Source of the DNA: an uncultured Verrucomicrobiota bacterium
GTDB lineage: Bacteria > Verrucomicrobiota > Verrucomicrobiia > Limisphaerales > UBA9464
Reading direction: 5' to 3'
Length of the DNA stretch: 7,095 nucleotides
Assembly (NCBI GenBank): GCA_903864375.1
Contig: CAIPFS010000550.1
Span: 1-7,095, forward strand
A program made the translations under genes and the position numbers. The notes under the pieces were generated by a model that was given only the letters and a program-made list of their open reading frames with translations, had not been told where the DNA came from and did no database searches. Every line of letters starts with the position of its first letter. Within the stretch, counting starts at the first letter, position 1. This document shows positions 1 to 7,015 of this stretch, in pieces.

Positions 1-3000
1 CGTAGCCAGTTTTTGCGTAGGGGCGAACTCGCGCCTACAAGTATCTGCCCTCCGATTGCGTCTCCCCGCTCCAAAACCGTCACCCAGGACATCATCGCCG
101 CCGCGCATGCGCTGGGGATTAATTTCAAAAAATATCAGTTCTTTGCCATCGTCAATGCAGGCAAGCCGGGTTTCAACGCCGCCGGGTTGGGCTCCATCGG
201 GCCGTCCATGGGAACTGATGGTGGTTCCCAATCCTGGTGCCGGTTGATGGGCGACACCCAATCCCTGGACTCCAGCCTCCTGGGACACGAACTGGGGCAC
301 AATCTGAATCTCCTTCACTCCCATGGGTGGAACACCGGCGGTCGAAGTGTCATGGGGCCCGGATCCAATGATGAATACGGAGACCCCGACAGTTTGATGG
401 GTTCGACGTGGGGTCGCGACAGCTACGTGGCCAACCTTCGGTATTACCTCGGCTGGATTTCCGGTCCTGCACTTCGCAATGTCAGCGGCAGTGGCCAGGT
501 CTTCCAGGGAGCCCTTTCGGTCCTCGATGACAACACCAACGGCGTGCGGGCCATCCGGGTCAAACATCCCCGTTACAGCCAGTATTACTGGCTCGAATTC
601 CGCCGCGGTCGGAGCTGGATGGATGCGACCGAGGCCGCCAACAGCATCGGACTTCGCTGGGGTTCCCCCAATGGGTCGGAAGCCTGGTGGCTGAACGTGA
701 CTCCCGATCGACTGGGCGCAAACCGCCTGACCGTGGGTCATACCTTTACCGACCCCTCCGGTGATATTCACATCACCCCCATGGGTCCGAGCGCCTCAAC
801 CCCGGACGCGCTGGACGTGACGGTGGCCATCGGACCGTTCCCGGATAATCACCCTCCCACCGCTTCCCTCGCCCCCAGCACCCTCACGGTGCCGGTCGGC
901 GGCCGTGTCACCTTCACGGCCACCGCAACCGATCCTGAAAAGGACCCCCTCGCCTACGGATGGGATTTTGGCGGTTCAGGTGCCGACGGGCCCGGACACG
1001 AAAACACCAATGTCGTGACTCATGCGTTTGCCACCGCCGGAACCTACAATGTGCGTTGTGAAGTCAGCGATTTGAAGGGCGGGACCGCCAACCAGTCGGT
1101 CACCATCGTGGTCGGTAACCCCGGCGGCTTCTCCCTTTCCGGCAGGGTCGTTGACGGCAGCGGCACACCTCTGGAAGGAGTGGAAGTCCGCATCGACGAC
1201 ACCCACCTGGCCTTCACCGATGATTCCGGTGCCTATACTATCGGAGGACTCGCCGCGGCCACCTACAGCCTGTCCGTCTCGGACCCGGTGGTGGATGGAT
1301 CGGCCTTTGAGCCCTGGCTGACCAATCCCCTTCCAGTTCAAAAAAACCTGACCGGGGTCAACTTCACCGCCCTTCCCAAAACCCAGACCGGGGGAATGCG
1401 GGTGGAGTATTTCAGCGACTCCAAACTCACCCAACTCCTGTCCGTGACCCGCTCGCCACGGCTCGATTATCCAAACACGAACTTCCCCGGTGCCCTCGGA
1501 GTTCGCTGGACCGGTTTGTTCCCGGCGCCTCTTCCGGGAACCTACCTGATTCACGCCCGGGGCGACGGTACCGCCCGGATCCAACTGAACGGACAATCCT
1601 TTGCCGGAACCATGAAGGCCGCGGACGGGGAGGAGGTCACCGGTTACGCCGTTCTGGCCACAGGTCAGCCGTGTGCCTTCGTTATTGAATGCGCCGGTGA
1701 TTCGGCACCGCCCCGGTTATCCCTCCTCTGGACCACACCCGCGGGCGGTGTGGGCGGCTTTACGCCCGACACGCTCACTCCCGCCGCAGGCGGGCTGCGC
1801 GGCAGCTATTTTGCCAGCACCTCATTGACCAATCTGGCCTTCAGCCGGATCGATCCCGTCGTCAACTTTCCCACCGGCGTGACCCCGGGACCCCGCCTCC
1901 CGGCAGACCACTTCTCGGTCCGGTGGGCCGGGAAAATTCACGCCCGGAATTCAGGACGCTATGAATTTCGAACCGTGTCCGACGACGGCGTGCGCCTCTG
2001 GGTCAACGGCAAGCTGCTGATCAATCGCTGGACAGATCACGCTCCCACCGAGGACGTGGGAGCCATCTCCCTTTCGGGCAATCAGTTCTATGACATTTTA
2101 CTGGAATACTATCAGGGCGGCGGTTCGGCAGAAATCACCCTCCGGTGGAATCCTCCCGGAGGAACCCTCGGCACCATCCCCCCTTCCGAGCTGTCTCCGG
2201 CCTATTCCGGTCTTTGGGCCGAATATTTCAATGCCACCACCCTGGACGGCAGCCCGGTGGTCACTCAAACCGACTCGCTGGTGGATCTGGAACCCGTCGC
2301 CGATGCGCCCGCCCCCGGGGTGACCGCGGGAGGTTATTCCGCCCGATGGCAGGGAGCTCTTCGCGCGCCGCAGACCGGATCCTACCGTTTCTCCATTTGG
2401 GCGGACGACGCCCTCCGGTTTTGGGTGAACGGCCAGAAACTGTTGGACAACTGGAGCACGACCGGTGCCCGCGAGTTGACCACCACCGTCACCCTGACCT
2501 CCAATGCCCCGGTACCCATCCGCTTGGAACTTCAACAAACGGGAGGCAACTCCGGCGTGCGGCTGGCCTGGACCCCTCCCGGATCCACCTCCTCCGTCAT
2601 TTCCACCACTCAATTCCAGCCAATCCGGCCCGGGCTCTGGGCGGAATATTATAACACCCCCGATTTTTCTGGAACCGCCGTATCGGCGTTTCTTGAAAAC
2701 AATCTCAATCGCACCTTCACGGCCTCCGCGCCGCCCTCGGGGATCACGACCAATGAGTTCTCCGCCCGATGGCGCGGTCAATTAGTCGCCTCGACCAACG
2801 GCAGTCACAACCTGATCCTGACCTCCGCAGGCGCTGCCCGGGTTTACCTCGACGGCACCCTTGTTTTAAACGGGTGGTACCTCCACACCAAATCCGACAT
2901 CAATGCCATTCTACCGCTCACCGCCGGGCAGGCCCACGATTTGGTCGTGGAGTTCCGCAGTTGGGACGGGACCGGTACTGTTCAATTGGGATGGATTCAG

Positions 3001-3288
3001 CCCCGTTCGACGCGTCAGAATATTTCAAGCGTCAATTTGTTGCCTCCCATCCCGCCCGAAGTGCCGGTGGCGGGTGAACTCCGGCGCCTCGATGACCACT
3101 GGCAAATCAGTTGGGATGCCGGACTGGGCCCCCTCTCGCTGCTCACCTCGACCGATCTTCGCGCCCCGCTGACCCGATGGAGTCCCTACTTCGTCAGTTC
3201 ATTCCTGAGCAACGGCCTCTGGCGCGCCGATCTTCCCACCTCCACCAATCTCCAATTCTATATCCGCCTGAACCCCACCGGGCCGTGA
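1..3288 (+). CDS. Secreted M11 (gametolysin-like) zinc metalloprotease with PKD, regulatory-like and four PA14 domains (5' partial)
   Basis: The frame is open from base 1 to the TGA at 3286-3288 (1095 residues, numbered from base 1), so the start and any signal peptide are outside the window or lost. The protease domain spans about residues 20-280. It has the zinc motif HELGHNLNLLH (H96, E97, H100, H106) and a downstream EYGDPDSLMG segment whose M133 fits the Met-turn of metzincins, as in peptidase M11. Then come a PKD domain (about 283-373), a carboxypeptidase-regulatory-like beta-sandwich (about 376-457), four PA14 domains (starting near 464, 597, 735 and 877) and a C-terminal domain ending in QFYIRL. 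The likely role is an extracellular or surface protease with carbohydrate-binding arms, for degrading glycoprotein or polysaccharide-associated material; substrate unknown. The PA14 DD pair is present in copies 2 and 3 only. The first 20 or so residues are encoded through a palindrome and look unlike protease sequence. M12B-like or M66 assignments are less likely alternatives. Confidence 0.85.
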   Translation, partial: RSQFLRRGELAPTSICPPIASPRSKTVTQDIIAAAHALGINFKKYQFFAIVNAGKPGFNAAGLGSIGPSMGTDGGSQSWCRLMGDTQSLDSSLLGHELGHNLNLLHSHGWNTGGRSVMGPGSNDEYGDPDSLMGSTWGRDSYVANLRYYLGWISGPALRNVSGSGQVFQGALSVLDDNTNGVRAIRVKHPRYSQYYWLEFRRGRSWMDATEAANSIGLRWGSPNGSEAWWLNVTPDRLGANRLTVGHTFTDPSGDIHITPMGPSASTPDALDVTVAIGPFPDNHPPTASLAPSTLTVPVGGRVTFTATATDPEKDPLAYGWDFGGSGADGPGHENTNVVTHAFATAGTYNVRCEVSDLKGGTANQSVTIVVGNPGGFSLSGRVVDGSGTPLEGVEVRIDDTHLAFTDDSGAYTIGGLAAATYSLSVSDPVVDGSAFEPWLTNPLPVQKNLTGVNFTALPKTQTGGMRVEYFSDSKLTQLLSVTRSPRLDYPNTNFPGALGVRWTGLFPAPLPGTYLIHARGDGTARIQLNGQSFAGTMKAADGEEVTGYAVLATGQPCAFVIECAGDSAPPRLSLLWTTPAGGVGGFTPDTLTPAAGGLRGSYFASTSLTNLAFSRIDPVVNFPTGVTPGPRLPADHFSVRWAGKIHARNSGRYEFRTVSDDGVRLWVNGKLLINRWTDHAPTEDVGAISLSGNQFYDILLEYYQGGGSAEITLRWNPPGGTLGTIPPSELSPAYSGLWAEYFNATTLDGSPVVTQTDSLVDLEPVADAPAPGVTAGGYSARWQGALRAPQTGSYRFSIWADDALRFWVNGQKLLDNWSTTGARELTTTVTLTSNAPVPIRLELQQTGGNSGVRLAWTPPGSTSSVISTTQFQPIRPGLWAEYYNTPDFSGTAVSAFLENNLNRTFTASAPPSGITTNEFSARWRGQLVASTNGSHNLILTSAGAARVYLDGTLVLNGWYLHTKSDINAILPLTAGQAHDLVVEFRSWDGTGTVQLGWIQPRSTRQNISSVNLLPPIPPEVPVAGELRRLDDHWQISWDAGLGPLSLLTSTDLRAPLTRWSPYFVSSFLSNGLWRADLPTSTNLQFYIRLNPTGP
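17..38. repeat. Imperfect palindrome, REP-like
   Basis: The arms GTAGGGGCGA (17-26) and TCGCGCCTAC (29-38) pair at nine of ten positions, with one G-G mismatch (22/33) and two bases between them. It lies inside the open frame of the metalloprotease, where the translation (RRGELAPT) has no protease character. It resembles an intergenic palindromic repeat more than coding sequence. Copies elsewhere in the genome cannot be checked from this window. Confidence 0.5.
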
Positions 3289-3462
3289 ACATGCCGACGA
3301 GCCATCGCTCCGTTCGGTGGGCCATCATTCGGTGGGACACGCTCCGGCAAGTCCCAAATCAATTCAGGGATCATCACCACGCCCCGTCTGAATCCACCTC
3401 GTCAACTCCCGATGGATCAGCGCAGCTGACGCCCCGCGTACCATTTCAAAGCAGGCCAGTCT

Positions 3463-3484
3463 CATGGGCCGTCCGGGGGACCGC
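3463..3484 (+). repeat. Hairpin repeat, copy 1
   Basis: The sequence CATGGGCC is followed by GTCC-GGG-GGAC and then CGC. It matches copy 2 (3590-3611) over 22 bases except for two bases, and both differences fall in the three-base loop between GTCC (3471-3474) and GGAC (3478-3481). Confinement of the differences to the loop suggests that the folded structure matters. Confidence 0.7.
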
Positions 3485-3519
3485 AGCTTCGGATTCAAGG
3501 GCCGCTATCCTTTTTGCTT

Positions 3520-3544
3520 CTTCGTGGCTTCGTGCCTTCGCGTG
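3520..3544 (+). repeat. CTTCGTG octamer tandem array
   Basis: Three adjoining units read CTTCGTGG, CTTCGTGC and CTTCGCGTG. The reverse complement CACGAAG lies at 3566-3572, so a large hairpin can be drawn. Arrays of CTTCGTG/CACGAAG units are, to my knowledge, frequent intergenic repeats in environmental bacterial genomes; I do not know a function. Confidence 0.6.
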
Positions 3545-3585
3545 AGACATATGACGCCAGCCGCACACGAAGACGCGGGGGCCGA

Positions 3586-3611
3586 AGCCCATGGGCCGTC
3601 CGCAGGACCGC
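3586..3611 (+). repeat. Hairpin repeat, copy 2 (exact inverted partner at 7016-7041)
   Basis: All 26 bases occur exactly in reverse complement at 7016-7041. The element combines the palindrome GCCCATGGGC with the mini-hairpin GTCC-GCA-GGAC (3598-3608). It lies just past the natural 3' end of the hydrolase gene. The homology stops abruptly at both ends of the 26 bases. Confidence 0.85.
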
Positions 3612-3618
3612 TAATGAT

Positions 3619-3651
3619 TCACAATCCCTGGATCAGCTTCTTGATGCGTTA
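3619..3651 (-). other. In-frame TAA plus nine-codon remnant tail of the hydrolase gene
   Basis: On the minus strand the hydrolase reads ...REQAW, then TAA (3651-3649), then nine sense codons giving RIKKLIQGL, then TGA (3621-3619). An amphipathic helix of the type AWxRxxxxxxxxL is how dienelactone hydrolase family proteins usually end, so these codons look like the original C-terminus cut off by a nonsense change. A sequencing error or readthrough would give the same picture. Confidence 0.7.
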
Positions 3652-4434
3652 CCAAGCCTGCTCCCGAGCCTTGCGGTTTTCGGCATTGGCATCCGAAGCC
3701 TCACCCGCCCGCATGAATCCGTGACCGGCTCCCTCATAGGTCACCGGCTCATAGATTTTCCCCGCCTCCTTCATCAGGTCCACGGTCTTGGGCACGGTGG
3801 CGGTCACGCGGGCGTCGTTACCCGCATAAAATCCGTAAACCGGACATTGAATCCGCTTCAAGTCTTCGACCGACTCGGGCCCGGTGCCGTAAAATGGAAA
3901 GACCGCCGCCAGTTTCGGTTGGTGAGTGGCGTACTTGAAAACCTGACCGCCTCCCCAGCAGAATCCCGTCGCCGCCACCTTCCCGCTGGCGGCAGGCAGA
4001 GCCGCCACATAAGCCGTGACGGCATCCAGGTCGGCGGCCACCTGCGCCGGTGGCAGACCGAAGATGGCCTTGCGAACGGCGTCGCCGCCCCCCAGTGAGT
4101 CCGTACCGCCACCATTGGGCCCCATCCCCGACAGCAGATCCGGGGCGATGGCGATATATCCCGCCTCGGCCAGCTGATCGGTGACGCCGCGGACCCAATC
4201 GGTCATGCCAAAGATTTCATGAATGACCACCACCGCCGTCGCCTTCTCCTTCACTTCAGGATAGGCGATAAAACAGCGGACCTCACGGTTGTCGTGCTTG
4301 ACCGTGATCCACTCCAGATGCCGCGGCGTTTTTTCCAACCGGGTCTTGGCGTCTTCGGCAACGGCAGAAATCGGGGAAACAACGATGAGGACAGCGGACA
4401 GCCAGCGAAGGAGTTTCACAAACGGAGGGTTCAT
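3649..4434 (-). CDS. Exported dienelactone hydrolase family protein (alpha/beta hydrolase), likely lacking its last nine residues
   Basis: The 261-residue product starts at ATG 4434-4432, just before a clear signal peptide (about residues 1-26: positive NPPFVKLLRW start, hydrophobic core, AVA cleavage site). The mature part is a dienelactone hydrolase fold. The nucleophile C159 is in GFCWGG, D207 in GNDARV, H238 in GAGHGF, and E73 in VVIHEIFG matches the conserved Glu that poises the Cys in the family. It should therefore hydrolyse lactone or ester bonds outside the cytoplasm; the substrate is unknown, and many such homologues are not true dienelactone hydrolases. No Shine-Dalgarno-like sequence is seen before the start. 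The gene stands alone, divergent from the next gene and convergent with the protease. The TAA at 3649-3651 falls nine codons before what looks like the natural end; the triad is untouched, so activity may survive. Confidence 0.88.
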   Translation of the reverse strand: MNPPFVKLLRWLSAVLIVVSPISAVAEDAKTRLEKTPRHLEWITVKHDNREVRCFIAYPEVKEKATAVVVIHEIFGMTDWVRGVTDQLAEAGYIAIAPDLLSGMGPNGGGTDSLGGGDAVRKAIFGLPPAQVAADLDAVTAYVAALPAASGKVAATGFCWGGGQVFKYATHQPKLAAVFPFYGTGPESVEDLKRIQCPVYGFYAGNDARVTATVPKTVDLMKEAGKIYEPVTYEGAGHGFMRAGEASDANAENRKAREQAW

Positions 4435-4486
4435 GGTGAAGTTTTATGAGAGGAAACGCGTCACGATGAAAAATGACAAGCGGCAA

Positions 4487-4523
4487 ACGTGGAGGGCCGG
4501 TGCCTCCGATCGGCGTTCCACGT
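4487..4523. repeat. Stem-loop in the divergent intergenic region
   Basis: A perfect 7-bp outer stem (ACGTGGA 4487-4493, TCCACGT 4517-4523) encloses a 2x2 internal loop, a 4-bp inner stem (GCCG 4496-4499, CGGC 4511-4514) and an 11-base loop. It lies between the hydrolase start (4434) and the start of the next gene (4571). It could be an interspersed palindrome, an operator for the divergent pair or a structured 5' leader; the sequence does not decide. Confidence 0.5.
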
Positions 4524-4570
4524 CCCACTTCGTGCTTGCCGGACGGCTCCCTGTCCATTACAGAGACCTA

Positions 4571-5752
4571 ATGATGAACTTCTCCCCATGGCACCGAGTC
4601 CGGGCCCTGCTCCTTGTGACGACCTGCCTGGGATGGCTGATCCCTCTTTCGGCCAACGACGCCACCGCCTACCTGGCCTCGACCTCGGTCCGGGTGTTTC
4701 CCGCCTCCATTTCATCGCTGGGCCTCGTCAATTCCCTCGGGCTTTCGTCGCTGGGCGATGGAACCATCAATGACGAACTGGCTTTCTCGGACAACGAAAC
4801 CGACCCCGAATCCCATGCGGCCATTGCCTACCTCACCCTGGCTGGCGGCGGAGGGGACCCCATCCCTTTTCAGATGTTCCTGGGTGTTCCCGGTCTCGGC
4901 GACGTCGACTTGAATGGACTGACCGATTTTTTTGAAGTGCGCCGTGCGGTATCCAACGAGTCCAGCACGGGTGATCTGAACTACGATGATGGATCCGGAG
5001 CATCCGTGACGGGCACCGTGGACGCCGTATGGAATCGCCCCGCCGGAAGCGCCTCCGGAACGGTCAAGCTCCGCGTCAAGGTTCCGGACGACGGTGTGGA
5101 CCTCACCTTTCTGCATCGTTTCGAGATTCTCCAATACAAGGGGACGCTGACCTACACGAACAAACCCTCCGGAATTGCCTCCTCCGTGAAGTTCCTCCGC
5201 CTGGGCCTTCCGGCCGGGCAAAGCAACCAGATCACCGGTCCCTTTTCCCTGATCCGAACCAACGACAACGAACTGGGATTCACCTCTGGTACCTGGCGCT
5301 ACACGGGCACCGGGGGAAGCGGGTCTCTGACGCTGGAGGGTTCCGACGCCATCGAGACCTCCATCAGCCGGACTCCCATCCACGGGAGCTACGAAGGATT
5401 AATCCCCTTCGACGATGGAGTTCCCACCATTCCCTCGAATGGTCAGGGCCAGTATCTCCTCTGGTGGCTGGATATTTTCGATGACAATGATGCCAATCAG
5501 AACGGCGTTCCCGACCTCAGTGATACGCCACCCGGTGGCGCGGTCACCCCTCAACTGAAGGTGGAACAGGTGAACAACCAGCTGAATCTGACCGTGACCG
5601 CCTCTGCAGGTCAGGCTGTGACCTTGTTTCAAGCCACCGATTTGTCGAATCCGGTTTGGACGACGAATCAGACGTTGACTCTCACGGGCGCCTTCCAGGT
5701 GCTGGTTCTGCCCATATCCCCGGGTGGCCCCCGATACTTTCGGGCGCAATAA
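4571..5752 (+). CDS. Exported protein of unknown function with two Asp-rich calcium-type loops and a verrucomicrobial-type C-terminal domain
   Basis: The start is set at ATG 4571 because a signal peptide follows at once (RVRALLLVTTCLGWLIPLSA, cleavage near A28). The frame is open further upstream, but that part runs antisense through the hydrolase gene. The product has 393 residues. Residues 111-122 (DVDLNGLTDFFE) and 305-315 (DNDANQNGVPD) have the DxDxNGxxD spacing of calcium-binding loops, as in thrombospondin type-3, dockerin or EF-hand-like repeats. The middle is beta-rich with many Thr, Ser and Gly. The last 50 or so residues (VTLFQATDL...W...RYFRAQ) resemble the end of the metalloprotease and fit a C-terminal domain common in verrucomicrobial exported proteins, possibly a sorting or anchoring module. 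I do not recognise a family for the central part. No strong ribosome binding site precedes the start. The M50 gene follows 68 bp downstream. Confidence 0.8.
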   Translation: MMNFSPWHRVRALLLVTTCLGWLIPLSANDATAYLASTSVRVFPASISSLGLVNSLGLSSLGDGTINDELAFSDNETDPESHAAIAYLTLAGGGGDPIPFQMFLGVPGLGDVDLNGLTDFFEVRRAVSNESSTGDLNYDDGSGASVTGTVDAVWNRPAGSASGTVKLRVKVPDDGVDLTFLHRFEILQYKGTLTYTNKPSGIASSVKFLRLGLPAGQSNQITGPFSLIRTNDNELGFTSGTWRYTGTGGSGSLTLEGSDAIETSISRTPIHGSYEGLIPFDDGVPTIPSNGQGQYLLWWLDIFDDNDANQNGVPDLSDTPPGGAVTPQLKVEQVNNQLNLTVTASAGQAVTLFQATDLSNPVWTTNQTLTLTGAFQVLVLPISPGGPRYFRAQ

Positions 5753-5755
5753 GGC

Positions 5756-5772
5756 TTCCCCTCGATGGGGAA
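5756..5772 (+). other. Short stem-loop directly after the stop codon
   Basis: TTCCCC (5756-5761) and GGGGAA (5767-5772) form a perfect 6-bp stem with the loop TCGAT, starting four bases after the TAA. There is no T-tract, so a standard intrinsic terminator is unlikely. The 3' arm is purine-rich and sits three bases before a possible GTG start (5776) of the next gene, so it could mask a ribosome binding site. Confidence 0.4.
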
Positions 5773-5820
5773 CTCGTGACAAAGAAAGCGCTGGGGCCGT
5801 CCGGGCGGCTCCAATCCCCA

Positions 5821-7014
5821 ATGACGGCCCAGCCACCTCCAGCACGCCCGCCAGTCAAACGCCTCAGCGTCTGGTATCAAATTGCCTTCGGCCTGCTGGG
5901 AGCCGTCATCGGCTTTCTGTCCATGCAGTTGCTGATGCCACTGCTTCCGAAGGTCATTTGGAATCCCGGTGCCCGTCTGGCCCTCGGATGGGTGGGACTG
6001 CTTTCGATTCCAACCGCCTGGTGGGTGGCCGTGGCCTTTCACGAGGCCGGTCACCTGTTGGGCGGTCGGCTGATGGGCGGTCGCTTCCTGCTTTATCAGG
6101 TGGGGCCCCTGCGCCTTCAACGGACACCCTCGGGAATCACCGTGGTCCGAAATCGGGGAATCAATGTGTTGGGCGGCCTTGCCGCGAGTATCCTTCCCGA
6201 CCACGGGGATCTCCCCGCCCGATTTCGGGTGTTGCTGGCCGGAGGACCCCTGGCCAGCCTCGCCTTGTCGGTGATGGCGTTCACAGTCCTGATCCTGACC
6301 GGCCATTCAGACCAGCGGGTTCCCTGGTACGAGGCATCGACCCGCATCTTTCTTGTTTTGACTGTCCTCTATTCGGCCATCGCCTTTGTCATGACGGCTC
6401 TCCCGTTTGAGCGGGGGGGATTCCGATCCGATGGACGCCGGTTTCTCATTTTGCTGAAAACAGGCCCGGAAGCCCGTCAGGAAGCCGCCATGCTGGCGCT
6501 CGGCTTTGCAGCCAATACCGGTGTCCGACCCCGGGATTTTCCTCCCAAGGCCATAGCCGATGCCATCCACCTCCAGGACGGTTCCATGTCGGACCTCTAC
6601 GCCCGCTGGTTTGCTTATTTTGCAGCTGCAGACAATGGAAACTGGGAAGCGGCCAAGGAATACCTGGACCAGATGCTGGCGGGAGAAGCAAAACTCGCGC
6701 GCTTCGTCGCCGACCTGGTCCGGGCGGAATACGCCTGGCTGATTTCAGAACGGGGTGGTGATCCCGCCATCGCCCGCGCCTGGCTGGAGTCTGCCGGTCC
6801 GGTGGAGATGGACCCCGCCTCCCGGCTCCGGGCAGAAGCGGCCGTCTTGCTGGCCGAGGGAAACCGACCGCTCGCCGCCGTTTGCGCCCGGAAGGCCTTG
6901 CGGGCCCTCGAAAAATCCTCGATCTCGGCCGTGCGCAATGAGTGGGCCACCGAGAATTTGCAGTCACTCATCACCCGGGCCGAAACCGGACCAACCGCAT
7001 CCCACGCATATTGA
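5821..7014 (+). CDS. M50 (site-2-protease-like) membrane metallopeptidase fused to a helical TPR-like region
   Basis: The ATG at 5821 gives 397 residues. An in-frame GTG at 5776, behind a purine-rich stretch, would add 15. About four hydrophobic segments are seen (near 18-42, 54-80, 135-161 and 176-194). The zinc motif HEAGH (H74, E75, H78) lies in the second, AGGPLASL (about 140-147) matches the M50 GPxxN-type motif with Ser in place of Asn, and ALPF...SDG (P195, D204, G205) fits the third-ligand NxxPxxxxDG motif. All three zinc ligands are therefore probably present. The family cuts substrates within the membrane; the substrate here is unknown. No PDZ domain is seen. From about residue 215 the protein is soluble and alpha-helical, with Ala- and Leu-rich helix pairs (for example YARWFAYFAAADNGNWEAAK and RLRAEAAVLLAEGNRPLAAV) like TPR repeats, suggesting partner binding. 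The preceding gene for an exported protein is close enough for co-transcription. Confidence 0.83.
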   Translation: MTAQPPPARPPVKRLSVWYQIAFGLLGAVIGFLSMQLLMPLLPKVIWNPGARLALGWVGLLSIPTAWWVAVAFHEAGHLLGGRLMGGRFLLYQVGPLRLQRTPSGITVVRNRGINVLGGLAASILPDHGDLPARFRVLLAGGPLASLALSVMAFTVLILTGHSDQRVPWYEASTRIFLVLTVLYSAIAFVMTALPFERGGFRSDGRRFLILLKTGPEARQEAAMLALGFAANTGVRPRDFPPKAIADAIHLQDGSMSDLYARWFAYFAAADNGNWEAAKEYLDQMLAGEAKLARFVADLVRAEYAWLISERGGDPAIARAWLESAGPVEMDPASRLRAEAAVLLAEGNRPLAAVCARKALRALEKSSISAVRNEWATENLQSLITRAETGPTASHAY

Positions 7015-7015
7015 C

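Larger units (their letters stand above)
3289..3618. other. Gene-free, repeat-rich intergenic region
   Basis: This gap lies between the stop of the metalloprotease and the tail of the convergently transcribed hydrolase. I see no gene in it. The open frames across it are low-complexity shadows with no recognisable protein character. It holds a short tandem-like duplication (TTCGGTGGG at 3313-3321 and 3328-3336, each preceded by GCCATC), two copies of a hairpin repeat and a CTTCGTG octamer array, listed separately. No hairpin followed by a T-tract is visible, so no intrinsic terminator is called for either converging gene. Confidence 0.7.

Noticed and set aside
976..1596. 206-residue open frame on the minus strand inside the metalloprotease gene
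   Set aside because: It is a GC-driven shadow of the PKD and regulatory-domain region, with no recognisable protein features.
2098..2781. 227-residue minus-strand open frame opposite the PA14 domains
   Set aside because: It is Gly- and Arg-rich shadow sequence; the plus strand carries clear PA14 domains here.
3291..3545. Possible 85-residue gene starting at ATG 3291 in the intergenic gap
   Set aside because: It has no ribosome binding site or recognisable domain, and its end runs through the dispersed repeats.
4536..4564. TTGCCG, 17 bases, then TACAGA as a sigma-70-like promoter giving a leaderless transcript at 4571
   Set aside because: The -10 match is poor (about three of six) and the -35 match moderate; such matches are common by chance.
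4289..4570. Upstream extension of the exported-protein frame to a TTG at 4289
   Set aside because: It runs antisense through the 5' end of the well-supported hydrolase gene, and the signal peptide begins only at 4571.
5794..5812. GC-rich GCCG/CGGC hairpin as a terminator before the M50 gene
   Set aside because: The stem is only four base pairs with no T-tract, and it is better explained as a partial copy of the dispersed repeat.
5656..5820. Upstream extension of the M50 frame into the preceding gene
   Set aside because: The added residues overlap the C-terminal domain of the upstream protein in another frame and show no M50 character.
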